A DNA stretch of 64,000 bases, taken from Rhyzopertha dominica (Eukaryota; Arthropoda; Insecta; Coleoptera; Bostrichidae). The stretch is from NCBI GenBank assembly GCA_025024175.1, contig QCXZ01000053.1:2790001-2854000 (forward strand), given 5' to 3'. A program made the translations under genes and the position numbers. The notes below the pieces were generated by a model. The model saw nothing but the letters and a program-made list of their open reading frames with translations, ran no database searches and was not told the DNA's origin. The stretch's first letter is position 1; each line of letters opens with the position of its first letter. This document shows positions 34,909-45,908 of this stretch, in pieces.

Positions 34909-37900
34909 ATTCCGTCAGCAGCCTGAATGGAGCTGCCTACTGTCCATCCAACTGGCCGGAATACTCCAGCACCTACCCTCCCTACAGCCCCCCACAGCCC
35001 CCGACCTACTACGATCCAGTTCATCAGGACTCCGGTACGGCACTACACCTGCCGACAGGTAAAGGAAACAAATCAGATTTTAGCGGAACAGGGTCGGATT
35101 TAGTACAAAACAGACCAAAAACATAGATTGGTATCACAAACCGTTACTTAATCTAAACCATGTTTGCATAATTTTCAAGAAAAGCTTAAATAAAGAGCCA
35201 GTTGAGCATAGTTTTATTATGATCTAATTGATATATGAAAGAAAGAGTAACTAAGAACTGCAACTAAGCTGCCATCTTCAGTAGAAGTAAAGCGATTTCT
35301 TTAAATATTATCTTCACCAGATTCTCAGATGAGTTTAGAGAGAATTTAGTGAGCAGAATATCATAGAATATGAAATGATTTTTTGAAACATCGAGCCTTG
35401 TGGCATTTCACATGAAACAATGCATAAGGACTACTCAGTACCGCATTGAATTAGGTCTTTAAAATAACTTTCAAACAGTTTCGGAGCACGTGTATTAACA
35501 TATGCGCAAGATTGTAAGAAGCAGTGTGTAGTTGATTGTTAAAAAGCTTTCGCAAAATCCAACAAAAGCAGTAGCATCAGGAAAATAAGAATACTGAATT
35601 TATGAAGATACGAAATTTCTTAACTATAACTATAACTCTTTGACACACAAAGGTCATCCTGAATTATGTTTTTTTTTTGCTTCAGACACTTGCATATATT
35701 ATCACCAGTCTTTACTTTCTTAGCCTGGAATCGAGCATGATCCAGCACTTTCATCATAAACAGTATAATTTATCAGTCAACCATCATCATCATCGGCTAG
35801 TAATCCTATTTGTTGCAACAGGAGCATGCTTGCCAAAATCTTCATTTAATAAGTCATTAAAAAAATCACCTTGTCATTCACATTATCTACATTATACAAT
35901 TGATGTCATGAGATATTAGAAAGGTTGCTTAAAAAGTCATCATACCTCAAACTACTATAGTCTCTTAAAGCCAATATCAAGCTTGTGCCATTAGGTTTTT
36001 TTTTGTTACAAAAGAACCGACAGAAATAATAACATGATCAATTGCTGTTACTCCAACACAGTTATATGACGTAATTATTATCTCCACCGTCCTGTTAAAA
36101 AGCTAGTTCATCATCGTTTAATTATACCCCGCATATCGATATAGGTAAAGCTGACCATTAAGATTTTCCTCAGTTTATTTTAGTGCCTGACTATATACTT
36201 TCAAAATCAAGTTGTGTTTAAGATCGTCTAGATTCTACAGTTATGCCGATTACAAAAGAAAATTGACCCAAAACCAAAGGCAGTTAGATAACAATTGAGT
36301 CATTTTGAATTTTAAGAAGATGGAAATTTTCTCTCGCTCTCTGTGATTTAACATTTCCTGAAAGAAATAAATAAAATGGACCTGTTTCAGGATTTTTGTC
36401 TGCCATTATTGACGGTTACTCATTTTCATTAATATACCCTGTATATTAAAATTCCAGACATAAGCAATTTAATACAGTTGAGGTGTAGACAGCACAGCAT
36501 AGAAATGCATTTTAATGTATGTCGGTTCTTGCCCGCTAGCAAANAGTGCCGTGGGGGCCTGCTGTCANATTGAGTATGCAGTTGCATTCCAATTTGTCAG
36601 GCTACAGATCAGTTCATTTAGGAAGTAGTACCCGTTNAGGCAGCTAGGTGGCTTTGTCATCATGTCAGTGTAATGCTGACAGATGGCATTGCCATCCTAA
36701 ATTCTTACTTTTAAATATCAGTTTCAAAAACGTTCCTACTTGTTTAATACGTTATTAATATATATTATACGTTATTGTTCTAAGTACCCCTTTACCCCGA
36801 CTGTTCCCTTAATTCGACGATAGATTTTTAAGATCAAAATCGCCACCTTTTTTCTTGGTTAGAGTCCTCTAGTTTGTGCTGCGGATTGCGGCCCTGATGC
36901 ACAGTGAACGCGGACGCAACACCAACCGCAGTCTCGTGAATGAAACGTACAAAAACCAGAAATATCTGTGTTCCGAATATTTGAGGTTGCGTTTGACACC
37001 GCGTTTTGTCTCATTTGACAAATTGGTTAATTGAATCGCAAACCAAATACCGGGTGATTATATGGCCACTGAGGTTTGCTCCAATGAACTGTTTTCGCTC
37101 GTAGAACAGTCCTCGTTGAACGCATTCCATTCGAAGCAGGATAGTTCCTAGTGTATTGTTATACATGAAACATCTAAATACCTAATCTAAATCGCGAGGA
37201 TGGTTATTATCTCTTCACTATTTGGTCTAACCCAAAAATACTAAGGATTCAATAGCGATTGTGCTGAAAAATGAAATGAGTTTGTAGGAAACTAAAAGTG
37301 CGAATAAAAAATGTTTCTAGCAAATACTCTTTTTAATGATAAAATGTTCCTTGCTTCATAAATATGCCTCGTTATTAATAGTGTAAAACAGATGAGTTAC
37401 AATTTAAGATTGAGAAAAAAGTTTATTGTGGAATTAGGTATTATTAGATAGTCGTTTCAGCGAGATTAAATCGAAATCAACATCTGTCTTAAGTGACGCA
37501 GAAGTTCGCCAGAAGCAATGCCCTGTTTACTCTATCGCGTTTGCTGATTTAAGGAATTCAGCAACTATAGATGGCATTCCGAACAGAATGTATTCCAACG
37601 CGTTATACAGTACATTTTTTCTTATCTATGTTCTATGGAAAATTTTCTTTGACAGATTATACAGCTTTTATGAGTGTATACATGGTTTTACTTCTTATAC
37701 ATTGCACAGATCGGGCTTTTCTTACGTACATACGTCTACATTGTGACTATACGAGCCCAGTCCCATTTCAATTGGCCCAGTTGTTTTTTCATAANGTGCC
37801 AAAGAGTTTCTACAGGAGAAAGGTCAGGACTACTGGATACCCACTTTAAAAGTGGAATACCATTGTCAGGGAACCACTGTAAAGATACATGACATTCAGC

Positions 37901-39799
37901 GCCATCTTGTTGAAAAACAAAATCATTTCTTGACGTCAATGACTCGTCCCTAGTGGGTAGCAAAGATTCACTTCAGATATTAAGATATTTTTTGGTGTTT
38001 ACAATGCCCTCAATGAAATGTAATCCCACACCATAATAGATGCTGGAAATTTTTCTTTTCCCTTCAGACAATCTGGATGATAAATTTCATTTTTTACCGA
38101 ATAACTCTGCTGCGACTGTCGCCTAGACAAACTTCAAATCTAGACTAGTCGCTCCAATGTACACTGTTCCATTGTTCAGGACCCCAAATTCTATGTTCTT
38201 TCTCCCACTTCTACAGATTTTTCTTTTGTTGCGTTGTTAACAGTGGCTTTTCCTTGGCCTAGACAATAAAACCACATATCAAAAGTTAAAAACAAAAGAT
38301 TTTACCTTGTAAGTTCCAAAACCCAAACTTTGTGCTTCCCGGTGACAGGTGGATCTTGAAACATGTCTTCCAACAGCATCACTCCAAAGTGTGCTTAGTT
38401 GATCGGAGTTTGCCCTCCTGTTATGTTTACGAGTAATTATTCGTTTCAACGCCCTCCGATCAGTATCAGTAAGTACACTTTTTTCACATTTAGCTCGACA
38501 TTATTGCTTGATTTGAATAACTGCACTACGTTGCGAACACTGTATCTTGAGAACCCCAATAATGGTCCAATTTCTGCATTAGACCTGCCAGATTTATATA
38601 AACGAATAATAATTGTATGAATGTTCGGATCAATAACTTTTCCTCTAGTCATTTTTTAATTCTTCAGTACNAAATTCTATNATTGAAACTACCCAAAACG
38701 CTTTTGACGTCTGCTGTCAAGTAAACAATATCTCTTAGTTACGCGAAATTGCACAGCCACCTCAAATGTTACATTCACCTGTATGCAAACTTCTACAAAC
38801 AATGTAGACAGAAACCAGGGCCCTAAATGGTTGGTACTTTTTTACTATACAATTTTTTAATAAAAACAGTTCAATTGTGCTCAAAAATTAACAGACGATA
38901 ATAGTTTAGAGAAGCTATTTATAATAAAAACAAACTCCAAGAAGCGATTTTGTTTAAAATCTTAAGAAATTTTAATAATTCTGTTGATGGGCCAACTGAA
39001 ATGGGACAGGGCTTGTAGCTGTACTGAGCAGGCTTTATAATCCCTAACANCTGTCCACAGGTTGTTNCGATGTGCACAATATGGCACAGACTTAATTTTG
39101 TTATTATGCTTGAGAACTGCACTCTTTNCGGACAACGTCGTTANGGACCTCTGTCGGTTTTTAGTCGTCCAGTATAATACAAGATTAGCGACTGTTCAGA
39201 GTACAGGTCCCCTACATAGACGGATGGATATAACCCTGAATTTTCAATACATGACATTATTAATTCTTGTTCAAATACACACATACAATAATTAAATACA
39301 TTCTAAATTTATGTTTTTTTTTTCAGTAATATCTGACGTCCCCCAGCATGAATTCATCTCTACCTCCCTTACATCTCCGCCGAGCATGTCGCTAAACAGC
39401 ACGAAACCTGATCTCGACACAATGATGTGCACGAGCCCCCGTTATCCCGACAACAACACCTACTATCCCAACAACTGGACCGCCAACGCCGGCTACTCCA
39501 ACAACTACAACTACTACGGGCCCCCGAACAACAACCAACAGTACGGTAGCGCCACCACGATGGTCCTGTATCCCCAGCTGTACTCCACAGTCAACCAAAA
39601 CCAGATTCACTTGCATCTCCACGGAAGTACGACTGATAGACTTGAACAATATCTGTCGCAGGAAACGCCGTCGTCTTCGAGGAGTGTGCTGGAGATAGGG
39701 GCGACTGGAGAAACTGTGCAGGGTGCACAGGCTCCTATAGAGGACGCCACCAGAGCACAAGAGGTCGCAGACTCCTCTAGCGTCTGGAGACCGTACTAA
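34909..39799 (+). CDS. lz: Runt-domain transcription factor, last two coding exons (lozenge-like)
   Basis: C-terminal part of a RUNX/Runt-family DNA-binding regulator. Exon A, 34909-35058, follows TTTTTTCAG and ends CCGACAG before GTAAAG. It enters with two bases of a split codon and leaves with one, and encodes a Pro/Tyr-rich stretch (YPPYSPPQPPTYYDPVHQ). Exon B, 39327-39799, follows a T-tract and CAG, supplies the other two bases of that codon (Val), and runs open to TAA. It contains an Asn/Tyr-rich segment, QNQIHLHLHGSTTDRLEQYL, and the terminal VWRPY that binds the corepressor Groucho/TLE. All fly Runt proteins end VWRPY; the HLHLHG-type block is why I choose lozenge over run, RunxA or RunxB. 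The Runt domain itself was not found in the window and should lie to the left. The intron 35059-39326 holds transposons. Confidence 0.8.
35059..36479. other. Intron of the Runt gene, left part
   Basis: Begins with the GTAAAG donor. AT-rich, no repeat recognised. Confidence 0.5.
36480..36710 (+). repeat. HINE/MITE-like repeat, copy 3
   Basis: Right inverted-repeat arm AGACAGCACAGCATAG (36487-36502), the middle GTACCCGTTNAGGCAGCTAG, the block TTTGTCATCATGTCAGTG shared with copy 1, and the hairpin GATGGCATTGCCATC (36682-36696) before ATTCTTACTT. The left arm is missing. Three Ns inside suggest assembly ambiguity in a multi-copy repeat. It lies within the Runt-gene intron. Confidence 0.6.
36711..37744. 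other. Intron of the Runt gene, middle part
   Basis: 36850-37080 is GC-richer, transposon-free and contains AACCGCA (36924-36930), which fits the RUNX consensus RACCRCA. Such sites are frequent by chance. Otherwise nothing recognised. Confidence 0.3.
37745..38985 (-). mobile_element. Tc1-like transposon, copy 2 (decayed)
   Basis: Same family as 23820-24990. The transposase starts at the ATG at 38652 with MTRGKVIDPNIHTIIIRLYK and VVQLFKSSNNVELN. The catalytic block near 37790-37930 reads FQQDGAECHVSLQWF and VSSSPDLSPVETLWH. The last about 60 codons are deleted (the sequence jumps from the KQLG region to QLKWD). This copy keeps the 5' untranslated segment that copy 1 has lost (CACCTGTATGCAAACTTCTA, 38778-38797). 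It sits in the Runt-gene intron, antisense to the gene. Confidence 0.8.
38986..39326. other. Intron of the Runt gene, right part
   Basis: No repeat recognised. Contains four single N bases (39050-39144) and ends in the T-rich acceptor tract before exon B. Confidence 0.4.
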
Positions 39800-40250
39800 A
39801 GTGATGGATCTGTATGTAAATTGTGTTGTAACATAAATGTGTTGTCCTCTAGAAGGTATATTTTTGTACGCTGCGATCTTAACTTATTTTTTAAAAAGTG
39901 GAGAGATGTTTGGACAATGGGCGAACGCTTGATTAAGAATCTAGCTCTCTATCTGTTTCCATGAAGTGTGAAATAGGCAAGCGTTCGTCCCCAGAAACAA
40001 CTGAAGCGTCATCTTGTATATAGGTGCTTAGAATTCGTAAGTAGGTGTTCTGAGAACATATATTTTTTTGTTAAACAAACGTTGATGCGAGACTTTGCAA
40101 TGTAAATAGTAGCTGGAAATAACTTTGTAAATACCAAGTACATATCAGATTATTTGTGATTTACAGCAAAGTAAGCAATACATATATTTGTCGCAAATTG
40201 GTTGAATTCCACATAGTTGGAAGATAATTAATAAAGATTTTGTGTTCTTT
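39800..40250 (+). other. lz: 3' untranslated region of the Runt gene
   Basis: Sequence after the TAA at 39797-39799 up to just past the AATAAA poly(A) signal at 40230-40235. The extent is inferred from that first canonical signal. Confidence 0.55.
40230..40235 (+). terminator. Poly(A) signal AATAAA
   Basis: First AATAAA downstream of the Runt-gene stop, followed within 25 bp by a GT/T-rich stretch (TTTTGTGTTCTTTATTTT). Confidence 0.55.
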
Positions 40251-42926
40251 ATTTTATCTATTCCTCATGATCCCACGTGTTTCCCACTTTTCCTGTTAAT
40301 CAACATCTTCCTGGTTGTAAAACCAGGTCGTATTTTATATTTACCTAAATATAAAACAAAGGGATACGTAAAATCCATCTCATATACCATAATGCATATA
40401 AAAACCGCAAATATTGTGAAGTAAAGTATATTACTATTTCGAGTTGTTCTGCAAGGTAAAAAGCATTTGTATGTAAAATTTGAACTGGCACTATCTTCTG
40501 ATAAAAATTATATGTACTAATATCGGTACATCCCATTTTTAATAAACATAGTTTGGATGGCTGTTTCTTGTAGTTTCTTATTGTGGTTCCAAAGATCAAA
40601 TGGACCTTTTTTTAACAGGTCTTCCAAACTTGTTAGGTAGAGCTCATATACTAGGAGTTGTCAACACTCACTGAGAGAGGAATCTGCTTTTCTTCCAGGC
40701 ATTTTATTTGCGTTCTAGTCCAGAGCATTATCCTGCATAAATATTTTTGGACTACACCAGCCATTCAGCTGGGTTATTTATTTGAACTCAAGAACCATAC
40801 GATACTGGTCCTGTAGCCTGTAGCTTGGTTCCGATTCTTAAAATGCGTCGGATTTCGATCAACCGTACAGTCAAAACTTTTGCAACCAGAAGTTTCTAGT
40901 ATTTTTCCCATATTTCCTGTGGTAACTCTTCCATTGTTTTTTATTACCCTCACTGACATCTATTATTATTACTGCATTTGTGTTCACTTTGATTTTATGG
41001 AGTCACCATTGTGAACTTTTTCTTTTGTTTCTCCGAACTGATGTAATCTGAGGGCTTCAAACAATTTTTTTTTGCAATTTTAACCTCAGTGAGGCGTATT
41101 TACGTTGGTCAATTTGCATTATGGTATTAAAATCCAGGTGAGCTTTCCCGATTTTAGCTCTTTTACCTAACTTGATTGAATGTTGAATAATGAACTAATT
41201 AAACGACAAAGACGGTATTATAAATAATAAGCGTTTACTTCGCAATATAAACATGCACCCAGGAAATAAATGTCAAATGTTTATCTATAATTGTTGCAAA
41301 GAGTAATTTGAGGCTACCGAAGTTGATGGAAATTGTATACAGCTGTGGACTTTAAAGGTAGAACTATCTAGGAATGTCTGAGATAATTATTTTTTTTAAG
41401 CATAACACTTTTAGTAGAAACAAATACTGCCGCATCATAAGATTGCCTCATGCCTCAGTCCAAGATGGTACATGTACATACAGGTATAACAGGAGACTAA
41501 ATGTGTTTGTGAAAAAAAAATTATTTACCAAGGTGATTCTAGTAATATGACCAGAGACTATTTCAAAATAATACTTTTTCATTCTCTGTAGATGCGAGTG
41601 TTACTATCAAAACGGTTTTTCACACAGTAAGTAATTTGTCATCTGACAGTCCGTTGTATATTAAATTAAACTTGAAAGTTTTAAACGTGAAAATTATTAA
41701 ACATCAAAAATTTTGGATTATTATTTATTTAGTAATGTAGCTCCAAGGCTGATTATCCTACAAAGTCGACTATTTTTGTGAACAGAAATATCATCCAAGA
41801 TATAATTAAGTGTTAGGTATAGCCACATCAGTGACAAGACCAGAACATTGTTATGCGAATTTTATAAAAAAAGTTAAGCTGTGAAAAGATATGTTTTAAA
41901 ATTAAAATATCACTTGACCTTTTTGTGTAGAATAAAATGCAGTTTCACTTAGTTTAAGAAATTATTCGTCATTGTAAGACAAATAATTTGAAAAAATCAA
42001 GTAAAAATGTATATTTACATATTTCTAATTAGAATTTTAAATTTATGTGTCGAACGAAAACGAAAATGTTTTTCTGTCTTTCATATCCAATAGATTTATG
42101 CAACGTGGCACTTATTCTTTTTACTTCAGTAACATTAAAGAAAATGGAAAATAATATTACAGAAATTAAATAGCCAATTAATGAGAAAAATCTACCCAAT
42201 TTGAAAAAATAATGATATAATACCACAATAAATCAAGCGTGGTTATATTTTTCATTAAAATTTGCATGAAAACAGTTTTTTGGTACAGTAATTCATTTTT
42301 AATTTGCGCATCATTTTCTGAATGTATATTAGAACACTTTTCATAGGACATCCTCATAGGTATCTATACAATGAAATTCTCGCGTATACGTATAAATAAA
42401 TGTGGGTATAATTCCGAATTTTCACATAACTTCATGAGTTTTTCATTGAAATCTGTAATTCTGTAGGAAACAAACAAGTCATTCTACTGAAAACACAGTT
42501 ATCCGCCCGATTTATAAGACGTTTCTATTTGTAGACCCGTGGAGACTTCAATTATCGAGCAGGAGACGAACTGCGAGTCCGGGTTATGTGAAAATGTGAG
42601 AGTTCACTCCAAGGTAGGTAGGTAATAGGCAATAAGTGACGACCATTATTTTCGCGTATATCCTCCACCGCAAAAGGTGTCGTTTATTTCAATACTATAT
42701 GGTGAAATATATGAAAATTTTATTGCCGTTTTCGAACACGTGTGCATTCAGCACGGAGCAACTATGATTTATTGCAGGGATAGCATTATCGGTGTGTAGC
42801 TTCGGTGTTTTGAATAACGATCAGTTCCGTTTCGGGCTTTATCACCTTCGTCGTAAAAAATTGTCTTAGACGCTGTTGCCAAATGAATATACCATACGCC
42901 CTTCACATTCGTATACTTTATTAATG
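40251..42926. other. Intergenic AT-rich stretch
   Basis: No gene or recognised repeat. Short ORFs at 40345-40599, 40774-40959 and 42029-42226 (all minus) carry no motif. Confidence 0.35.
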
Positions 42927-44338
42927 CAGAATGTTTCACGAATGATAATGACCCTGACGAAATTAAAAATGCAACCCAAAATACATTTGCAGATAACATT
43001 GATAATTGTTCATCTTCTTAAAAGTAATATAAAACGTAGAAAGCTGTATAAATTCGTAAATTTTGACATAAACTTCAATCATTTGCTTTAAGTTAATTCG
43101 GTATTGTAAAACAAATTGTATTTTTGAAAAATGTTTATTCAATAACATTAATGTAACAAATGCTCAAAATGTCGCCCTCGACTATTTTCACAAGCCTGAA
43201 TTCGTGCCCAAAACGTTCTTCTAACATGCATTAACATTTCTGGACTGATGGATCTACAAGCATCACGTATTTTATTTTCTAAATGTTCTACACTTTCAAT
43301 TGGTGTTTGGTATACTTGCTCTTTTACCATTCCCCACAGAAAAAAATCCAAAGGAGTAAGGTCCGGGCTTCTTGGTGGCCAAGGATTAATTGAACCTCTT
43401 CCTATCCATCGGTTAGGCAAAACCAAATCAAGATGATTTCGCACTATCCTATGATAATGCGCAGGTGCCCCGTCTTGTTGGAACCATAGATCTTGTCTTA
43501 CTAGTAAATTTACATTTTGGAGAAGCACCGGTAAGTATTGCCGTTTAAACTATCGCGAGAAAAATAAGGCCCAACAATTTGATTTCCCAATATTCCGCAC
43601 CAAACATTCGTCGAGTAGATAGTTTGAAAATGTCCTTCTCGAATCCAACGTGGATTTTCTTGCGCATAATAATGCATGTTATGTTTGTTAACTCGACCAT
43701 TATTAGAAAATCTTGCTTCCTTTGAGAAGCAAATGTTGTCATAGAATCTCACATTTAAATTTTGGGGTTCCCGAAAAAAGTTACAAAAAGCCAGTCTTTT
43801 AGAATAATCTGTCTCCTTTAAGGCCTGAACCAATTGCAAGTGATACGGATGAAATTGATTGCTTTTAATTATTCGGTGTACTGAGGACAGACTAATACCG
43901 GTTGCTCTTGAGACTACCCTTAGACTAATATGAGGATTTTCGTCAATCATTTCCAATACTCTAATTCCATTGTCAGGGCCTGTTGCTGTTCTTTCTCTTG
44001 ACTTTTTCAGTGGTGGCCAGTTTGTCCTTAAAGTTAATTCAAGTCTCTTGAAAATTGTATCGGCAGGAACTCTTCTATTTGGAAAACGTTGTCTGTATAA
44101 ACGGGCAGCAGCGGAAGCATTTTTCTTGCATTCGCCATAAATCAAAAATGTATCTGTTTTTTCATCATTTGAATACATTTTGACTTTTAATAAATATAGT
44201 GACAGGAACCTTAGCGCATAGCCGTCATGGATTCCCAATTTATTTTTAAAATAATACCATTATGTAAAATAACCAGATTGGCTATGAGAATTTTAATTTT
44301 AATTTCGTCAGGGTTATTATCATTCGTGAAATATCCTG
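42927..44338 (-). mobile_element. Mariner-type transposon, family A copy 4, most complete
   Basis: About 1.41 kb. The left inverted repeat starts CAGAATGTTTCACG at 42927 and the right one ends in TTTCACG complement at 44338, followed by TA (44339-44340). The left flank is TG, so the TA has mutated or was lost. It contains the longest family A transposase remnant (43148-44178). It lies between the Runt gene and the PPIL6-like gene. Confidence 0.9.
43148..44178 (-). pseudogene. Mariner family A transposase, one deletion/frameshift
   Basis: Starts at the ATG at 44178 (MYSNDEKTDTFLIYGE), a DUF4817-type helix-turn-helix. A second HTH follows (RVVSRATGISLSSVHRII), and then the DDE/D domain. Aspartate 1 of the family's FSDEARF is Lys here (CFSKEARF), so this copy is catalytically dead even apart from the frame. 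Aspartate 2 is in QQDGAPAHYHR and aspartate 3 in PPRSPDLTPLDFFLWG, 36 residues apart. A roughly 30-bp deletion near 43520-43532 joins two frames, removing the LNFLRNIL segment that copy 5 keeps. The C-terminus ENSRGRHFEHLLH is followed by a stop. Expected intact length is about 345-350 aa. Confidence 0.88.
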
Positions 44339-44567
44339 TATATGTGTGAGGTAATGAAAATCTGAAATATTTTTATGGTTTTATAATCATTTTGGAGAAT
44401 GTAAGAACATGTACTTATCTGCTCAATAAGATTTGCTATATATTTTTTTAATTATATTCACAAACACGATAGTTCTTCTACAAATTGAAGTCAGGCACTA
44501 TATAAAACGCTATTTATCAATCAAAAACTGGTGGTCCTTGTTTCTATATGAGCTGGATCTTTTCAGG

Positions 44568-44882
44568 CTAATAAACTTGCACAATTATAGAGTAGTCATC
44601 ATCAGGTGTAATTTTCTTTGTAGCTTTTAGACTCCTATTTTTGTTGCGAATTATAACTTCTGGCAACATCGACCATCTACGTGGTCCTGCTCCCGTACCG
44701 AGGTGTTGAAGACATGGGAGCATGAAATCAATTTTAATGCCCAAGTTATGCTTCATAAATCTGTGGTTCATGGACTGTGGCCGGCGGTACAAATGCTTTA
44801 TTGCCGCAGTACGATTCTTGCGCTCGTTTGTGAAGTCCATAGTTGGCCTCATCGCAGACATTTCGTCCTTTGGCTTTAACAA
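44568..44882 (-). CDS. Unrecognised basic ORF, possible exon
   Basis: A 104-codon minus-strand ORF rich in Arg, Lys and Met (MSAMRPTMDFTNERKNRT near its start, ending DDDYSIIVQVY). The block 44620-44880 is GC-richer than its surroundings and open in more than one frame on this strand. I recognise no domain. It could be a fragment of an unknown element, a processed pseudogene piece or an exon. Confidence 0.25.
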   Translation of the reverse strand: MLKPKDEMSAMRPTMDFTNERKNRTAAIKHLYRRPQSMNHRFMKHNLGIKIDFMLPCLQHLGTGAGPRRWSMLPEVIIRNKNRSLKATKKITPDDDYSIIVQVY

Positions 44883-45845
44883 TGTGTTTTATTCTTTTGC
44901 ATATCTGCGGGTGTCACTTTTATGGTGGGAACCAAATATGTAACTATTTATTACAAATAAACCCGTATTAGCTACGAAGCAGGATTAAATTGTAAGTTTT
45001 TGTAAGTATGTACAGGGCAACGTGTGACATGTCTTATATATAATCCACGATCTTATTATTGTGACCTTTTTATACTTAAACACAGCAGAGTGTTTAATTT
45101 TAAATGTTTTTTTTTGTCTTTTCATATGTTTTAGCCCTAATGCTTTTCACTTATAAATGGTCCTTTCTACCTCTTTATGCTTCTTACATGGCAGGTATTT
45201 GCAAAGCTGGTATAAAGTCAACTAAGTTTCATTTACTAAGCGTCTACTTCCCGAATTTTGACAAAAATGTGCGTTTTTATTCTTCAGACAATAGTTGCCA
45301 GAGCACAGTAACATAATACTTCAACTTTAACTGTTCAAAGGATGTTGGAACTGTCGTGTTTACGGACATCATTAACTGTGGTTGCATGTTGACTTTTAAC
45401 TGTGGGGTTTCAACTTTAACACNATTTTCTTCTTCCCTTTCGTCTTGCTATTGAATGTTTTAGCTTTTACAACACTGGGCGTCCCATAACCTGTTGCGAT
45501 TAAGACTTTGTTAACTATTTAATAACATCGAGTGTAAATGCACACAACAACCTGTAGGAAAAATTTTTGGAAGCATTTCTAACAATGACAGTATTTCGGA
45601 TCTTGTAACTTAACCATGGCGTAAAAAAGTTACCCTGCAACTTTGAAAATGATGAGAGGGTTAAAATATAAAGAACATGTCCTCCTATATCAATATAATC
45701 TCAACGAAATTTATTAAAACGTATTTAGAACTGTTGCTTTGTAATACTCGAAAATACTCACCCTGTAAAGCGTTTTTGACATAATTATTATGTTAATTCT
45801 GAAAAGCTTTTAATGATTTTGTTTTCATCATTAGCCAGACACTGA
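44883..45845. other. Intergenic stretch upstream of the PPIL6-like gene
   Basis: No repeat recognised. The promoter and 5' untranslated region of the next gene probably lie in its right part, but I see no clear TATA or initiator arrangement. Confidence 0.3.
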
Positions 45846-45908
45846 CAGCCTTACCTGTCAAATTTACATTCACAAATCCGAAATTTACCTACCCTAATTA
45901 TTAAAGCT

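Noticed and set aside
36924..36930. RUNX consensus sites (AACCGCA here, AACCACA at 994-1000) as autoregulatory sites
   Set aside because: RACCRCA is expected about 30 times by chance in 64 kb on both strands, so isolated sites are not evidence.
36540..39145. Cluster of single N bases as a biological signal
   Set aside because: They coincide with multi-copy repeats and the nearby intron end and most likely mark unresolved polymorphism or assembly ambiguity.
39392..39760. 122-codon minus-strand ORF rich in Val/Gly/Arg
   Set aside because: Antisense of the GC-rich Runt exon B; the sense strand has matching splice sites, phases and the VWRPY end.
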